Shown in pieces: positions 26,877 through 35,842 of a stretch of DNA of 64,000 nucleotides. This DNA comes from Hyphomicrobiales bacterium (GTDB taxonomy: Bacteria > Pseudomonadota > Alphaproteobacteria > Rhizobiales > Rhizobiaceae), in the NCBI GenBank assembly GCA_900472625.1, contig UCIT01000026.1, forward strand, positions 1 to 64,000, given 5' to 3'. How positions within the stretch are numbered: position 1 is the stretch's first letter; each line of letters starts with the position of its first letter. The translations under genes and the position numbers were made by a program. The notes beneath the pieces were generated by a model. The model made no database searches, was not told the origin of the DNA, and worked only from the letters and a program-made list of their open reading frames with translations.

Positions 26877-27958
26877 TCGACCTTCGCATTCCGATCCAGC
26901 CCTTCCCGGTGGTGGAACCGCTCATCGTCCGCCTTCGTGAAGACACTGCCGATCATGGGCCTCACGACGCCATTTTGATTGGCGTCGAAGGCATACGCCG
27001 GCAATACGACTATCAAGGTTTCTCACTTGAGCTTGACGCTTCGATGGAAACTAAACTTTCCAACGACGTGATCATGATTGTCCCCGGCCAGGCGAGCGCG
27101 CGCCGGCTGATAAGAGCTGACTCGAAGCACAACACCTTGTTGGTCACAGAACAGTGCGATCAACTGTGCGTCATGTGCTCCCAGCCACCTAAGAAACATC
27201 ACGTAGATCTTATGCGAGAACTGCAGATCGCGGCATCGCTTGCTCCTCATGACGCTTACATCGGGATCTCCGGTGGCGAACCCTTGCTCCACAAGAAAAA
27301 ACTTCTTGCGATGCTTTGCGAGTTGGCTTCCTCGCGACCAGACTTGACGTTTCATGTCCTCACAAATGGACAGCATTTCGACAAGGATGACATCCCACTC
27401 CTGCGGGAGATCGGTCTTGATAGGGTGCTTTGGGGAATTCCGCTGTATGCCGCCGACCGCGAGATGCACGACGATATCGTGAAGAAACCCGGCGCGTTCG
27501 ATCGATTACTTGAGTCCTTCAATATCCTCTACCGCGCGGGCTCTTCTATCGAGCTAAGGACGGTAGTCCTCGCGCAAAACTCTGAGGAACTTGCCAACCT
27601 TAGTTCCTTCATCGGATCGTTTCTTCCATTTGTCGAGCGTTGGGCAATCATGCAGCTCGAGAGCATCGGCTACGGCCGAATGAATTGGGACACGATCTTC
27701 AAGGACACGTCGGTCGATTTCGAGGGTGTGGCGCGTGCGATAAACATTGGCACGACCAAGGGGGTCCGCGTACAACTATATAACTTCCCGCTTTGCTCTA
27801 TCCCAGCAGGCTATCGCGATCTCGCCCCGGCGACGATCTCCGACTGGAAGAATAAATTTGAGTCTTTCTGCACAGATTGCGCGGGCCGGGCGCGGTGTGG
27901 AGGGTTCTTCGAATGGTACGATCATAAAAAAGGTTTCAAGGGACTAGGGCCGATATGA
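26873..27958 (+). CDS. hxsC: His-Xaa-Ser system radical SAM maturase HxsC
   Basis: The protein has 361 residues from ATG 26873, in an ATGA overlap with hxsB. It has the radical SAM cluster motif CDQLCVMCSQ, then a GGEPLLHKKK motif and the usual barrel strands (FHVLTNGQ, VLWGIPLYA). The C-terminus has a short Cys pair region (FCTDCAGRARCGGFF). The PP after the cluster motif and the GGFFEWY end are typical of HxsC. It overlaps hxsA by 4 bases, giving a fully coupled hxsDBCA operon. Confidence 0.9.
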   Translation: MIDLRIPIQPFPVVEPLIVRLREDTADHGPHDAILIGVEGIRRQYDYQGFSLELDASMETKLSNDVIMIVPGQASARRLIRADSKHNTLLVTEQCDQLCVMCSQPPKKHHVDLMRELQIAASLAPHDAYIGISGGEPLLHKKKLLAMLCELASSRPDLTFHVLTNGQHFDKDDIPLLREIGLDRVLWGIPLYAADREMHDDIVKKPGAFDRLLESFNILYRAGSSIELRTVVLAQNSEELANLSSFIGSFLPFVERWAIMQLESIGYGRMNWDTIFKDTSVDFEGVARAINIGTTKGVRVQLYNFPLCSIPAGYRDLAPATISDWKNKFESFCTDCAGRARCGGFFEWYDHKKGFKGLGPI

Positions 27959-28524
27959 AACGACGCATTTTTGTAATCCCCTCTTTGATCGCAGCGGGTT
28001 TCCTTCCCATGCAAGCCGACGCTATGCCGGGGGCGACGATAATCAAAAAGACGGACCCGCAATCCATCCTAGAACGTCTGAAGCTTCGCCATCTTTATTC
28101 CCTCGCCGGGCATCGGTCCCATTCGAGCCACAGCTCGCACAGCAGCCACCGCTCGGGAAGTGGTGGAGGCTACGTTCCGCGAACCACCTATAGCGCGCCA
28201 ACCTACAATCCGGCGCCTGCGCCATTGTATAGTGCGCCGACCTTCACGGCACCCGCGGTTCGTACGCCGCCACCTGCCCCGGCCACCCCAAAGACGGTCT
28301 CCCCTGCGAAAGTGCTGCCGGGAAACTCAGGAAAATTCAAGCAGATCGTCATCCTGGTTCAATCAGGTCTTACAGCCTACGGATATTACGCTGGAGCTTT
28401 GACGGGTGTGGTAGACGAAGATACACGCGCCGCTCTGACTCAAATGCAGACGGACAACAACCTTAAGGTCACCGGCACAATCACATCAGAAGTTCTAACC
28501 GCCTTTGGAGTTGAAGCGAGATAA
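27955..28524 (+). CDS. hxsA: His-Xaa-Ser repeat protein HxsA (predicted modified substrate)
   Basis: This 189-residue exported protein has a signal peptide (KRRIFVIPSLIAAGFLPMQA, cleavage near ADA). Five uninterrupted H-x-S triplets at residues 53-67 follow (HRS, HSS, HSS, HSS, HRS), then a Gly/Ser and Pro/Ala/Tyr-rich linker (about 68-125). The C-terminal domain is half a peptidoglycan-binding fold (YGYYAGALTGVVDEDTRAAL). In the Hxs system this repeat is the presumed target of the two radical SAM enzymes. The downstream defence-like operon runs convergently. Confidence 0.9.
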   Translation: MKRRIFVIPSLIAAGFLPMQADAMPGATIIKKTDPQSILERLKLRHLYSLAGHRSHSSHSSHSSHRSGSGGGYVPRTTYSAPTYNPAPAPLYSAPTFTAPAVRTPPPAPATPKTVSPAKVLPGNSGKFKQIVILVQSGLTAYGYYAGALTGVVDEDTRAALTQMQTDNNLKVTGTITSEVLTAFGVEAR

Positions 28525-28607
28525 AACCGCGAATTCTCGGTACAAGAGGCGATCGCTCGGATCGACAGTAGGAATCGTCTACGGCTCCTGGCTGGCGTTT
28601 TGTTTCC

Positions 28608-30977
28608 CTAGGTGGAACCGCTGCCATCGGCGTCGGGGTCAGCGCCGCCGAAAATATCTAACAGGAGTTCGGGATTTGATCCTTCGCCGCGCAACTCTTC
28701 GAGTGCCTGCTCCAGGATCCTCGTGTACTTTGCAGATGCCTTTGCCCTGCTGCGGTGAGACAGGTCTTCCAGGGAAGCCTGGACAGCCAAGCCAAGCCGA
28801 TCGGCCATCGGGTCGTTGCCCATTACCAACGCAGACGGCTCTTTTAACCGATACCGCAGGAGTCCAACAAGAAGAAGTGGGGCATACTGGAATTTTGTGT
28901 AAGTCGAGCCCAGGTTCCCTTTGAACTCTCGCAAAACACGTTTGGCTATGCGATCGACCTCGGTTCGGGTGAGGAGCCGCGGAGCGGTCTCGGACCTCGA
29001 CAGCAGAAATGCCATTGCAGCAGTCTCTCTCTGCCACTTCCAGGTATCAACGGTCCGATTAAGGATCTTGTGGATTGCGTGTAGCTCAACGGTTTGACTG
29101 CCTGCGATGCGGCCGAGGCCCTGGTACGCTAGCTTCCAGTGGCTGCCTAACCGGAATAGCGGGTGGCCGCCCCGCACTTCCTGATCCCATGCCTCCAGCA
29201 ACCAGGTCGATACCTGATCTGGACAACGGCGAAACAGCCAAGTCAAGAACCGGATCGAGTCTGTTCCTTCTGTACGGCGCTCCAACTTGACACGTACTTC
29301 CTCGACAGCCCTTTGGATTAGATCGTGTAACTGGGCAACTGCATCCTGATTGACTTCCGCAGGAATCTCACCGTCGCTTGAGATCGCGTATCTCCCACCC
29401 GGCCTTGCGGCAAGTCGATTGGCTAATGCCGTCCAATCGACGATATCCTCCCTGACGTTCTTCGATATAAGGGTCAGGAGACCGGCGCCACGGGGCGTGT
29501 CGTTCCACGAATCCATGCTGCATGGAAGCACGAGCCGGCTAGGGACCGTTGGCTGAGGTTTTTGGAACCCAGCCAAAAGCTCCTCCCATAGGGTCGGCAG
29601 CTCCGCAGCGGTATCCCAATCCACCTGAAACTGATTCCCGAGCCTCTCCGAATGAACGAGAATCTTTGCCCGTCCGGAAGCCGGACTTTGCTCTACCCAC
29701 AGATCGACAGGTGTCGCAGCGTTGACTTTTCCTCCGATGTCAACCTCTGCCTTGCGCGGAAACTCGGTCGTTTCTTTGCGCAAAAATATCGAAAATCTGC
29801 TCTGACCGGCCTGTATTGCGAGGCGAGCTGGAATGGGGCTTCGATATACTGAACCTGCAGGCAGAGTAGCGTCTGGATCGATGAGGTCGAAGCTCTCGAC
29901 CGCATCGCGGCGCTGCACAATCGTCGATATCTGTGGCAAAAAATCGAAATATACTGTTTCCCGCTTGCTGAGGCGCCGTGCGGCTATAAGGGCCCCTTCG
30001 GCAACGGCGGTAGGCGCTAGTCGTCTGATCGACCTGTGCATCGACTGCGAAATGCGGTCGAAAACTTCCTCCGATAGTTGGCCTTCGGCGAGGCTTTCGA
30101 ACAACACTACGTCGCAGAGGTCGAGAGCGTGTCCGAAATCCGGCGCCTGAGGCAGACTGGCAAACTCGATGCTAGTTGGCGGGTTCAGCTCCTCCCAGTC
30201 TCCATTTTTCAGCCTCAGCACTTCTGGCGCCGCGGTGACGCCTAGTGTTAGCTGTCCTTGCGCCCTAGCCCAACCAAGGTGTTCACGCCGACCACTCGTC
30301 GAAGCACGGACCACCGCCTCGTTGGCAAGCCTCGCGAGCCCTTCGTACCCAAGATCGGAAGCGAACAGTTGTCCGACTGCACGCCTTTCGGGCGCTAGGA
30401 CGGATGCACCTCGGCTTAGGTCGCGCCTGACGCGGAGTTTCTGGACCGCAAATCCACCCGACGTGTGGCAAATAACGCCCACGACAGCTCCATGTTCAAT
30501 CTCATCAAGCTCGATGGCATGGAGTACAGAAAGTACGGAACGCCACACAAGGAGCGGCGTCGAGTTTTTCGCCTTTCGAAGTGCCGCGAGCAAGCGCTCC
30601 TGCTGAATTTCCGTGGTTCCGGGATGATCGTCCAAGCTTCCGACACCGAACTCCGACTGCGGCGACATCCCTCTGAAGGCAGATGCCAATTGATCGATCG
30701 AACCCTGCCCCTCAAGGAGCGCGCGAACCTTCACGCGTTTCGAGGCTTCCCCGATCTGCCCCCAGCCGTCTCCCAAGCCATGGGGTGAGATAGAGGCCTG
30801 CACGCCCCCCACGAACCCCCCGTCAGCCTTTGCGCCGGTTTGCACCACGACGCCGTTGAACCCGCCTTCTACGATCGTAAGTGGCACTTCTCGCTCGTCG
30901 CCATCCGCGAGGATCACCCAGTTTCGGGCTGCGGTATCTCGCCAACCGTTGAGATCGAAGCCGTTAAGCTTTTTCAT
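28608..30977 (-). CDS. Large protein of unknown function, possibly Hsp70-like, last gene of defence-like operon
   Basis: This 789-residue protein overlaps the upstream DUF2357-like gene by 4 bases. The central part has short stretches that recall Hsp70-like proteins: LCDVVLFESLAEGQLSEEVF, ARRLSKRETVYFDFLPQ, then SPIPARLAIQAGQSRFSIFL, similar in layout to the linker and start of a substrate-binding domain. The usual N-terminal phosphate loops are not obvious (GFDLNGW only), so ATPase activity is doubtful. The C-terminal 250 residues are helical and rich in Trp and Arg. I cannot assign a family with certainty. It may be the effector or chaperone-like subunit of the complex. Confidence 0.8.
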   Translation of the reverse strand: MKKLNGFDLNGWRDTAARNWVILADGDEREVPLTIVEGGFNGVVVQTGAKADGGFVGGVQASISPHGLGDGWGQIGEASKRVKVRALLEGQGSIDQLASAFRGMSPQSEFGVGSLDDHPGTTEIQQERLLAALRKAKNSTPLLVWRSVLSVLHAIELDEIEHGAVVGVICHTSGGFAVQKLRVRRDLSRGASVLAPERRAVGQLFASDLGYEGLARLANEAVVRASTSGRREHLGWARAQGQLTLGVTAAPEVLRLKNGDWEELNPPTSIEFASLPQAPDFGHALDLCDVVLFESLAEGQLSEEVFDRISQSMHRSIRRLAPTAVAEGALIAARRLSKRETVYFDFLPQISTIVQRRDAVESFDLIDPDATLPAGSVYRSPIPARLAIQAGQSRFSIFLRKETTEFPRKAEVDIGGKVNAATPVDLWVEQSPASGRAKILVHSERLGNQFQVDWDTAAELPTLWEELLAGFQKPQPTVPSRLVLPCSMDSWNDTPRGAGLLTLISKNVREDIVDWTALANRLAARPGGRYAISSDGEIPAEVNQDAVAQLHDLIQRAVEEVRVKLERRTEGTDSIRFLTWLFRRCPDQVSTWLLEAWDQEVRGGHPLFRLGSHWKLAYQGLGRIAGSQTVELHAIHKILNRTVDTWKWQRETAAMAFLLSRSETAPRLLTRTEVDRIAKRVLREFKGNLGSTYTKFQYAPLLLVGLLRYRLKEPSALVMGNDPMADRLGLAVQASLEDLSHRSRAKASAKYTRILEQALEELRGEGSNPELLLDIFGGADPDADGSGST

Positions 30978-32470
30978 GGCGCGGACCCGTAGATCTCGCT
31001 GCGCGCAAATGCTCTGATGGCGTTTAACCCGCTTCGCAGGCCGTCACCCGACGCCTCGAAAGCGATAGCGTCGACGCGCGTGCGCGTCCCGCGGGCGGAC
31101 TTTGTCTCAGCGACACCGTGGGACGGCGTCAGTATGAGACCGTTCCGCAATATTTCTGTCTGACCGAGCGGCTGGAGCTCGACGAGGCGGTCGTTAGCGC
31201 GAAGCGCAGCTTGCTCAATGTCCAGCCGTTGCATCGTGTGAGGCGTCCATACCGCCACTCTTCTTGGAAGTTCCGCTCGCGATATGTCAGTAATACGGAG
31301 AGACACATGCGCTCTTGCCATCGCCAACAGCGTGCCGGGCGCCTCCGGGCGTGCCTGAACCTCGACAATACGGCCTGTGTTTTTAAGCCAAAATACGGCA
31401 ATTGGTCGATCCTGCTCGAACCACCTGCCCAATGAGGCCTCGGACCGCCACACGATTGGCGACTGTACCACCAGTTCTGATTCATCCAGTTCATCGAGCG
31501 CCAAGACAACAGCGAGAACCGCGAAGTCGGTCCAAGTTTCTGCCTGCCAAGCCCAAAGGTCGTCGAGGACTTTGTCTTCCTCAAGCAACCTGCGCCAAGC
31601 CTCGTAGATAGCTCGATAACCCGGATCCTGCATCAGAACGTAGTTTGGCACTATAGCGGCGTCTGCTACGCGCACCTCCAGCTCGGCGAGCATCTGAGAG
31701 AATGTCTTACAAAATTTCGCAAATGACCTGACCTCGGTATAGCGCTTGCTATTCTTCGCTCGAGGGTGTTCTTGCATCCATTCTCGGGCGACATCGGATG
31801 CCAGACGCGTGTAAGCGTGAAGAACCCTGTTTTCGGGGGTGTCAAAATTCTCCCGTCGCACCGTCGCGAGAATTCTTTGGCCTGCACCGGCTCTCTCTGC
31901 AATGTTGCGTCCAGGCTGCCGAACGAGCCAACGCATCGAGGCCCTGTCCATCTCCTGGACACGATCGAGCGGGACCAGTTCCCGTGTTCGTCGCAGAACG
32001 CGTCGTATTCGTGGTTCCAGCGCTCTTAGGCGCGGCAGTACTTCTTCAGCTTGGCGCACGATCTCCGCCATGCGTGGGTCTTCTTCGTTCTCCGCGCGCT
32101 CCCAAGCCTGTCGTAGCCGCGGCCATACGGCCACGGGATCCTCGAGCGCTTCCCCTAATTCCTGAACCCGCGCGAGCACCTCGTTCATACGCCGCAGAAG
32201 CTCGCGCGCCCGCGCCTCTTCCGCCGTTTCATTCTCTTTCAACGTCCGGGGGCGAACTGGGAAGCCCTTGCGAAGCGGGCCGATTGCATGACCGCCTTTG
32301 GGGTACGGATGTAAGATCAGCTCTCGCGATCCGTCGCGCATTTGCGAACGCATGAGACGCGTGTGCCCTCTTGCCTGAGGTATGTCGCCCGAAACTTCGC
32401 TCATCAGGCAGTCGCTGGGCCCGAAGCTTTCAAGCCCCGTCCTATCCCATGGGCGCGCCAGGTGCAGCAT
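30974..32470 (-). CDS. DUF2357-like protein, probable McrC-related subunit
   Basis: This 498-residue protein has an N-terminal charged coiled-coil-like region (about 80-160). A helical core with FDTPENRVLHAYTRLASDV and YRAIYEAWRRLLEED follows, resembling DUF2357 proteins, which pair with McrB-like ATPases. A C-terminal part includes VQSPIVWRSEASLGRWF, FWLKNTGRIVEVQARPE and a late TRTRVDAIAFEASG strand. This could be a diverged PD-(D/E)XK nuclease (D in VDAI), but catalytic residues are not certain. It overlaps the upstream AAA+ gene in a TGATG junction, implying a 1:1 complex. Confidence 0.8.
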   Translation of the reverse strand: MLHLARPWDRTGLESFGPSDCLMSEVSGDIPQARGHTRLMRSQMRDGSRELILHPYPKGGHAIGPLRKGFPVRPRTLKENETAEEARARELLRRMNEVLARVQELGEALEDPVAVWPRLRQAWERAENEEDPRMAEIVRQAEEVLPRLRALEPRIRRVLRRTRELVPLDRVQEMDRASMRWLVRQPGRNIAERAGAGQRILATVRRENFDTPENRVLHAYTRLASDVAREWMQEHPRAKNSKRYTEVRSFAKFCKTFSQMLAELEVRVADAAIVPNYVLMQDPGYRAIYEAWRRLLEEDKVLDDLWAWQAETWTDFAVLAVVLALDELDESELVVQSPIVWRSEASLGRWFEQDRPIAVFWLKNTGRIVEVQARPEAPGTLLAMARAHVSLRITDISRAELPRRVAVWTPHTMQRLDIEQAALRANDRLVELQPLGQTEILRNGLILTPSHGVAETKSARGTRTRVDAIAFEASGDGLRSGLNAIRAFARSEIYGSAP

Positions 32471-34491
32471 CAGCGGGCAACCCCGTTCCAGACAAACTGC
32501 CCAGCGCCGTCGCGCGCCGATTGAAGAGACGCCTCGACAGCTTGAGCGAGCGGCTCGTCCATCAGATCGTCGGCTACGAACGACTTGAGCCTACCAAATG
32601 CGGCGTCGTTGGTATCGACTTCCAATCCCCTCAGCTTGGGCAGCAACCGCATCTCGACTTGGTCGGCAAGCGGAACGCGCACGTCGCCTCCGCGATTGGG
32701 GTAGTTCGCAACGTATGCCATCATAGCCCTGCCCAGGCGATGTCCAAATGGTCGTTTGAACTCGGTCATGATTTCAACCATGCGCTCGACACGCGATGTA
32801 ACCGAAGCATCGCCTTCAACATGGGAAACTGGGCGGACCCAGCCTTGCCACCGTTTTGCGGAGAGCGCTTCTGGCTCCGATGTCTTTGCTGACTGAGAAC
32901 TCGTGTGTATGCGCTTAGGAGCAGAGAACCGTAGAACGTTTGCGCGGTCGACGACCTTGTCGGAAAGCGACTGGGTGCTTTCATCCTCGTTCATCGTTCC
33001 GGCAAAAAGCAGATTATATCCGGGGAATATCCGCGGCGGGTTCAGTCCACGCGGCATTGGAATTTCCAACTCGATTTCCGCATCTTTTCGAAGAGACCTC
33101 TCCCCCGTCCTATCCCGCGAAGGACGGCTTTCGAGCCGGCTGAGAAAGTCTGAGAAGTAATACTCGATCCGGGCGAGGTTCATTTCGTCCAGGAGGACCA
33201 TCATCATCCGGTCCTGAAATTCGCTTTCAGGATTATTGAGAGTGTCGAGCTGATACAACGCTCGCGCCATGTCCGTCGGGCGGAAGCGTTTTTCGATGTA
33301 GTTATAGAAGCCCATCAGGTCCTGCGGACTATCCCACCGTGGTTGCACTGGCACTTGAAGAAACCCGATGCCCATCGCGGCGGCGTACTGGCGAGGAAGC
33401 TGGCTCTTACCAGTACCTGAGATACCCGCTAGAACAGCCATTTGCGTGGTTTCGTTTGTCTTCATGGCAGTGTGGAAGGCCATAACCGTGCGGTCCGGGT
33501 ACTGAAGACCGTTCTCGCTAAGTCGCCGCTTCACTCGTGTGATTGCTTCGTCTTCGTTTTCGCCGGCACGCGAAGCCCACGTACGCATATGCTCCAATAC
33601 AGGGGGTAAAGCGATCAATTCCTTCAGCCGGTCGTTGACCTCGTCGCCACCCGTTTCACTTCCGGTGGCCTCCCCAATGGATTCCTCGAGGCGTGCAACC
33701 TGCGCCATTAGAGACGCTCTACGGCCCTCAAGTTTATTGATATCACTTTCCATTGCCGTGGCGCGCTCTTCGGAGGCGGCAATTCGGGCAGCGGCCTGGG
33801 TAAATTCGGACCGTGCCGTAGCTACGGCCTGCTGCTCGGCGCTCAACGCGTGTCTAGTCTCAGCCAGCTCTCGGGACGCCACTTCAAGCCTGCCCTCGCT
33901 CTGTGCCACCGCCCGCGTGAGTTCAGCAGCATTAGCCTCGAGATACTGAACACGCTCTTGTGCCTCGGCCAGCTTCGCCGCTTCCGCCCGAAGTTCGCCT
34001 AGCCGCGCGTCCAAAGCGGCATGCTCCCTCTTCATTTCATCGTTCGCTTCGAAAAGCCTCTGTGCTGCGGAAAGCCGGTCCTGGACCGCATCGAGATCCG
34101 CGCGGCTGCTGGCGAGTTCAGAGACGATCGCAAGCCTTTCGTTGATCTTCTGCTCAATCTCGTCGCGAACAGCGCGCACCTCAGCTCGACGATCGTCCTG
34201 TTGCAGCCATTCAGTTTTAAGATCGTCCATCTGCCGCTTTGTAGCGTCATAGTCTGCCTGAACATCAGCTATGTTTGCCAATGCTTTTCGACGCTCGAGC
34301 AGTTCATTGTCGATGTCCGACAGCGTCGTTTGCTTCTGATCGATGCTCGCTATCAAAGCGTCGAGCGTCAGCGTCGGTCCAGCAGCGGTCACCGCACGAT
34401 CGTGAAAGATCGCAAGAATTGTCTGTGTACCTATCAGCGCAACCAGCGCCAACGCGCTTAGAACGAGGAGCAGTATGTTTCCAGTAAGCAT
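32470..34491 (-). CDS. Membrane-anchored coiled-coil McrB-like AAA+ NTPase
   Basis: The 673 residues comprise an N-terminal membrane helix (about 5-30), a coiled coil of more than 200 residues (about 40-270), and an AAA+ domain of the McrB type. The latter has Walker A GISGTGKSQL near residue 357, Walker B VLLDEMNLARIEYYFSDFL near 430, a sensor region FAGTMNEDES, and an arginine segment DKVVDRANV. McrB proteins are GTPases that drive a McrC nuclease. The membrane anchor plus coiled coil is unlike classic McrB and recalls the CoCoNuT group of type IV-related systems. It starts 11 bases after the upstream coiled-coil gene stop. Confidence 0.85.
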   Translation of the reverse strand: MLTGNILLLVLSALALVALIGTQTILAIFHDRAVTAAGPTLTLDALIASIDQKQTTLSDIDNELLERRKALANIADVQADYDATKRQMDDLKTEWLQQDDRRAEVRAVRDEIEQKINERLAIVSELASSRADLDAVQDRLSAAQRLFEANDEMKREHAALDARLGELRAEAAKLAEAQERVQYLEANAAELTRAVAQSEGRLEVASRELAETRHALSAEQQAVATARSEFTQAAARIAASEERATAMESDINKLEGRRASLMAQVARLEESIGEATGSETGGDEVNDRLKELIALPPVLEHMRTWASRAGENEDEAITRVKRRLSENGLQYPDRTVMAFHTAMKTNETTQMAVLAGISGTGKSQLPRQYAAAMGIGFLQVPVQPRWDSPQDLMGFYNYIEKRFRPTDMARALYQLDTLNNPESEFQDRMMMVLLDEMNLARIEYYFSDFLSRLESRPSRDRTGERSLRKDAEIELEIPMPRGLNPPRIFPGYNLLFAGTMNEDESTQSLSDKVVDRANVLRFSAPKRIHTSSQSAKTSEPEALSAKRWQGWVRPVSHVEGDASVTSRVERMVEIMTEFKRPFGHRLGRAMMAYVANYPNRGGDVRVPLADQVEMRLLPKLRGLEVDTNDAAFGRLKSFVADDLMDEPLAQAVEASLQSARDGAGQFVWNGVAR

Positions 34492-34501
34492 TTGTCCGTC
34501 C

Positions 34502-35842
34502 TCACTCAGCCGACTTCGGCGTCAGCGCTGTCTTTGACGCGGCAAGTGTCTCGACCTCTTGGGAAAGGCTTCCCCGGCGTCCGTTTAGTTCAGCAAGTTC
34601 ATTCCTAAGGTTCGTCAATTCGCGTTGAGCTAGCTCTAAGTCCTTGCCTAACGCCACCCGTTGTTTCTCAAGCCGGGTTACCGCTTCTTCGAGAGCGGTC
34701 TTCTCTGCAGTCGCGCGATCGACATCCCTTTTGTCGAGATTGAAACTAGCTTTGGCAGCTTGTAGCGAGGTTAGTTCGGCGGCAAGCTGGTTACGTTGCG
34801 AGATCGCAGAACTGGCTTCGGTCTGGGCACTTTCGACCTGAGCTTTGAGAGCGGGAAGCTCCTGTGCGGTTTGCGACAGCGAGTCTTGTGCTACCTTGGC
34901 GCGCCCTTGCGCGTCCGCGGCATCTGCTCGTGCGCGTTCAGCTTCCCCAACCGCTGCCGCGAGATCGCCTGTCGCTTTAGCCTTGCTGGACTCGAGCGTG
35001 TCTATTTCCTTCTCTAGGCCGCTCTTCTGTTGCTCAAGCTTTCGAACGTCCTCGATCGCAGACGTGGAGGTATCTTTCGCCTTTCCTATCTGCTGTTGAA
35101 GCGACGCCAGTTGGGATTGAAGCGCGCTCGCTTCTCTCGTCCTGTCGTTCACAGTTTTCACGGCCTCGCTGAGATCGATTTGAGCGGCACGTTTCCGGGC
35201 GTCGAGGTCAGTAAACTCGCGCTTCTTCGTGTCTAAGTCCTGAAGCTGATCTCCGAGATCCTTGGCTTCTGCTATGCGACGATCCCGTTCCTGTTCCGCC
35301 TCCGAGGCAGCGTCGTCAGCGACTCGCAGACGACTCTCGGCCATCTCGATCTGCCTGCCTAGATCTTTCAGTTGGGACTGGCCGGAGGCCAAGGTCTTTT
35401 CCTGGTCCGACGCTAGTAAACGCAGGTCAGCCAGGTCCTTCGACGCCTTGTTAGCACTGGCTATCGTCTGGTTCGCCGTGTCGGATCGTGCGGAGAGATC
35501 CTTGAGTTTCTCTGCCCCTTTGGCCACCCGATCCTCACTATCAGCGAGATCTGCAGCGGCCTTCTGCTTCTGCGCATTTAATTCAGCAACTGTCTTCCGC
35601 AACTCGTCCGCTTCAGACGTCCGCTGGTTGATGTCTGATAGCACACCATCACGAAGCCTTTGCGCGTCGTCTCGCTCACGATTGTATCTGACAATGTCTG
35701 CGCGGATTGCGCCATATGTCCGTTCAAGGTTGTCGACTTGCACGACCGCTGCGCCGATGCCGCCCAAGGCGAAAATGCCAAGCGCGGTCGAGATATAGGT
35801 GAAGCGACGCGACTTAGGAAAGGTCATTTTCGACGAGCTCAA
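34502..35842 (-). CDS. Membrane-anchored long coiled-coil protein
   Basis: The 446 residues contain one N-terminal membrane helix (about 15-35, YISTALGIFALGGIGAAV) followed by almost 400 residues of heptad-rich coiled coil without cysteines or an enzymatic motif. A second Met lies at codon 6. It overlaps the helicase gene by 29 bases. Its layout matches the anchor and coiled coil of the next gene's product, so the two may heteromerise at the inner membrane. Resemblance to SMC-like or ZorB-like proteins is generic and due to coiled-coil composition. Confidence 0.82.
   Translation of the reverse strand: MSSSKMTFPKSRRFTYISTALGIFALGGIGAAVVQVDNLERTYGAIRADIVRYNRERDDAQRLRDGVLSDINQRTSEADELRKTVAELNAQKQKAAADLADSEDRVAKGAEKLKDLSARSDTANQTIASANKASKDLADLRLLASDQEKTLASGQSQLKDLGRQIEMAESRLRVADDAASEAEQERDRRIAEAKDLGDQLQDLDTKKREFTDLDARKRAAQIDLSEAVKTVNDRTREASALQSQLASLQQQIGKAKDTSTSAIEDVRKLEQQKSGLEKEIDTLESSKAKATGDLAAAVGEAERARADAADAQGRAKVAQDSLSQTAQELPALKAQVESAQTEASSAISQRNQLAAELTSLQAAKASFNLDKRDVDRATAEKTALEEAVTRLEKQRVALGKDLELAQRELTNLRNELAELNGRRGSLSQEVETLAASKTALTPKSAE

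Noticed and set aside
28124..28155. The His-Ser codon repeat considered as a DNA repeat or CRISPR-like array
   Set aside because: The repetition follows the H-x-S amino acid pattern with varied codons inside a coding frame, so it is a protein repeat.
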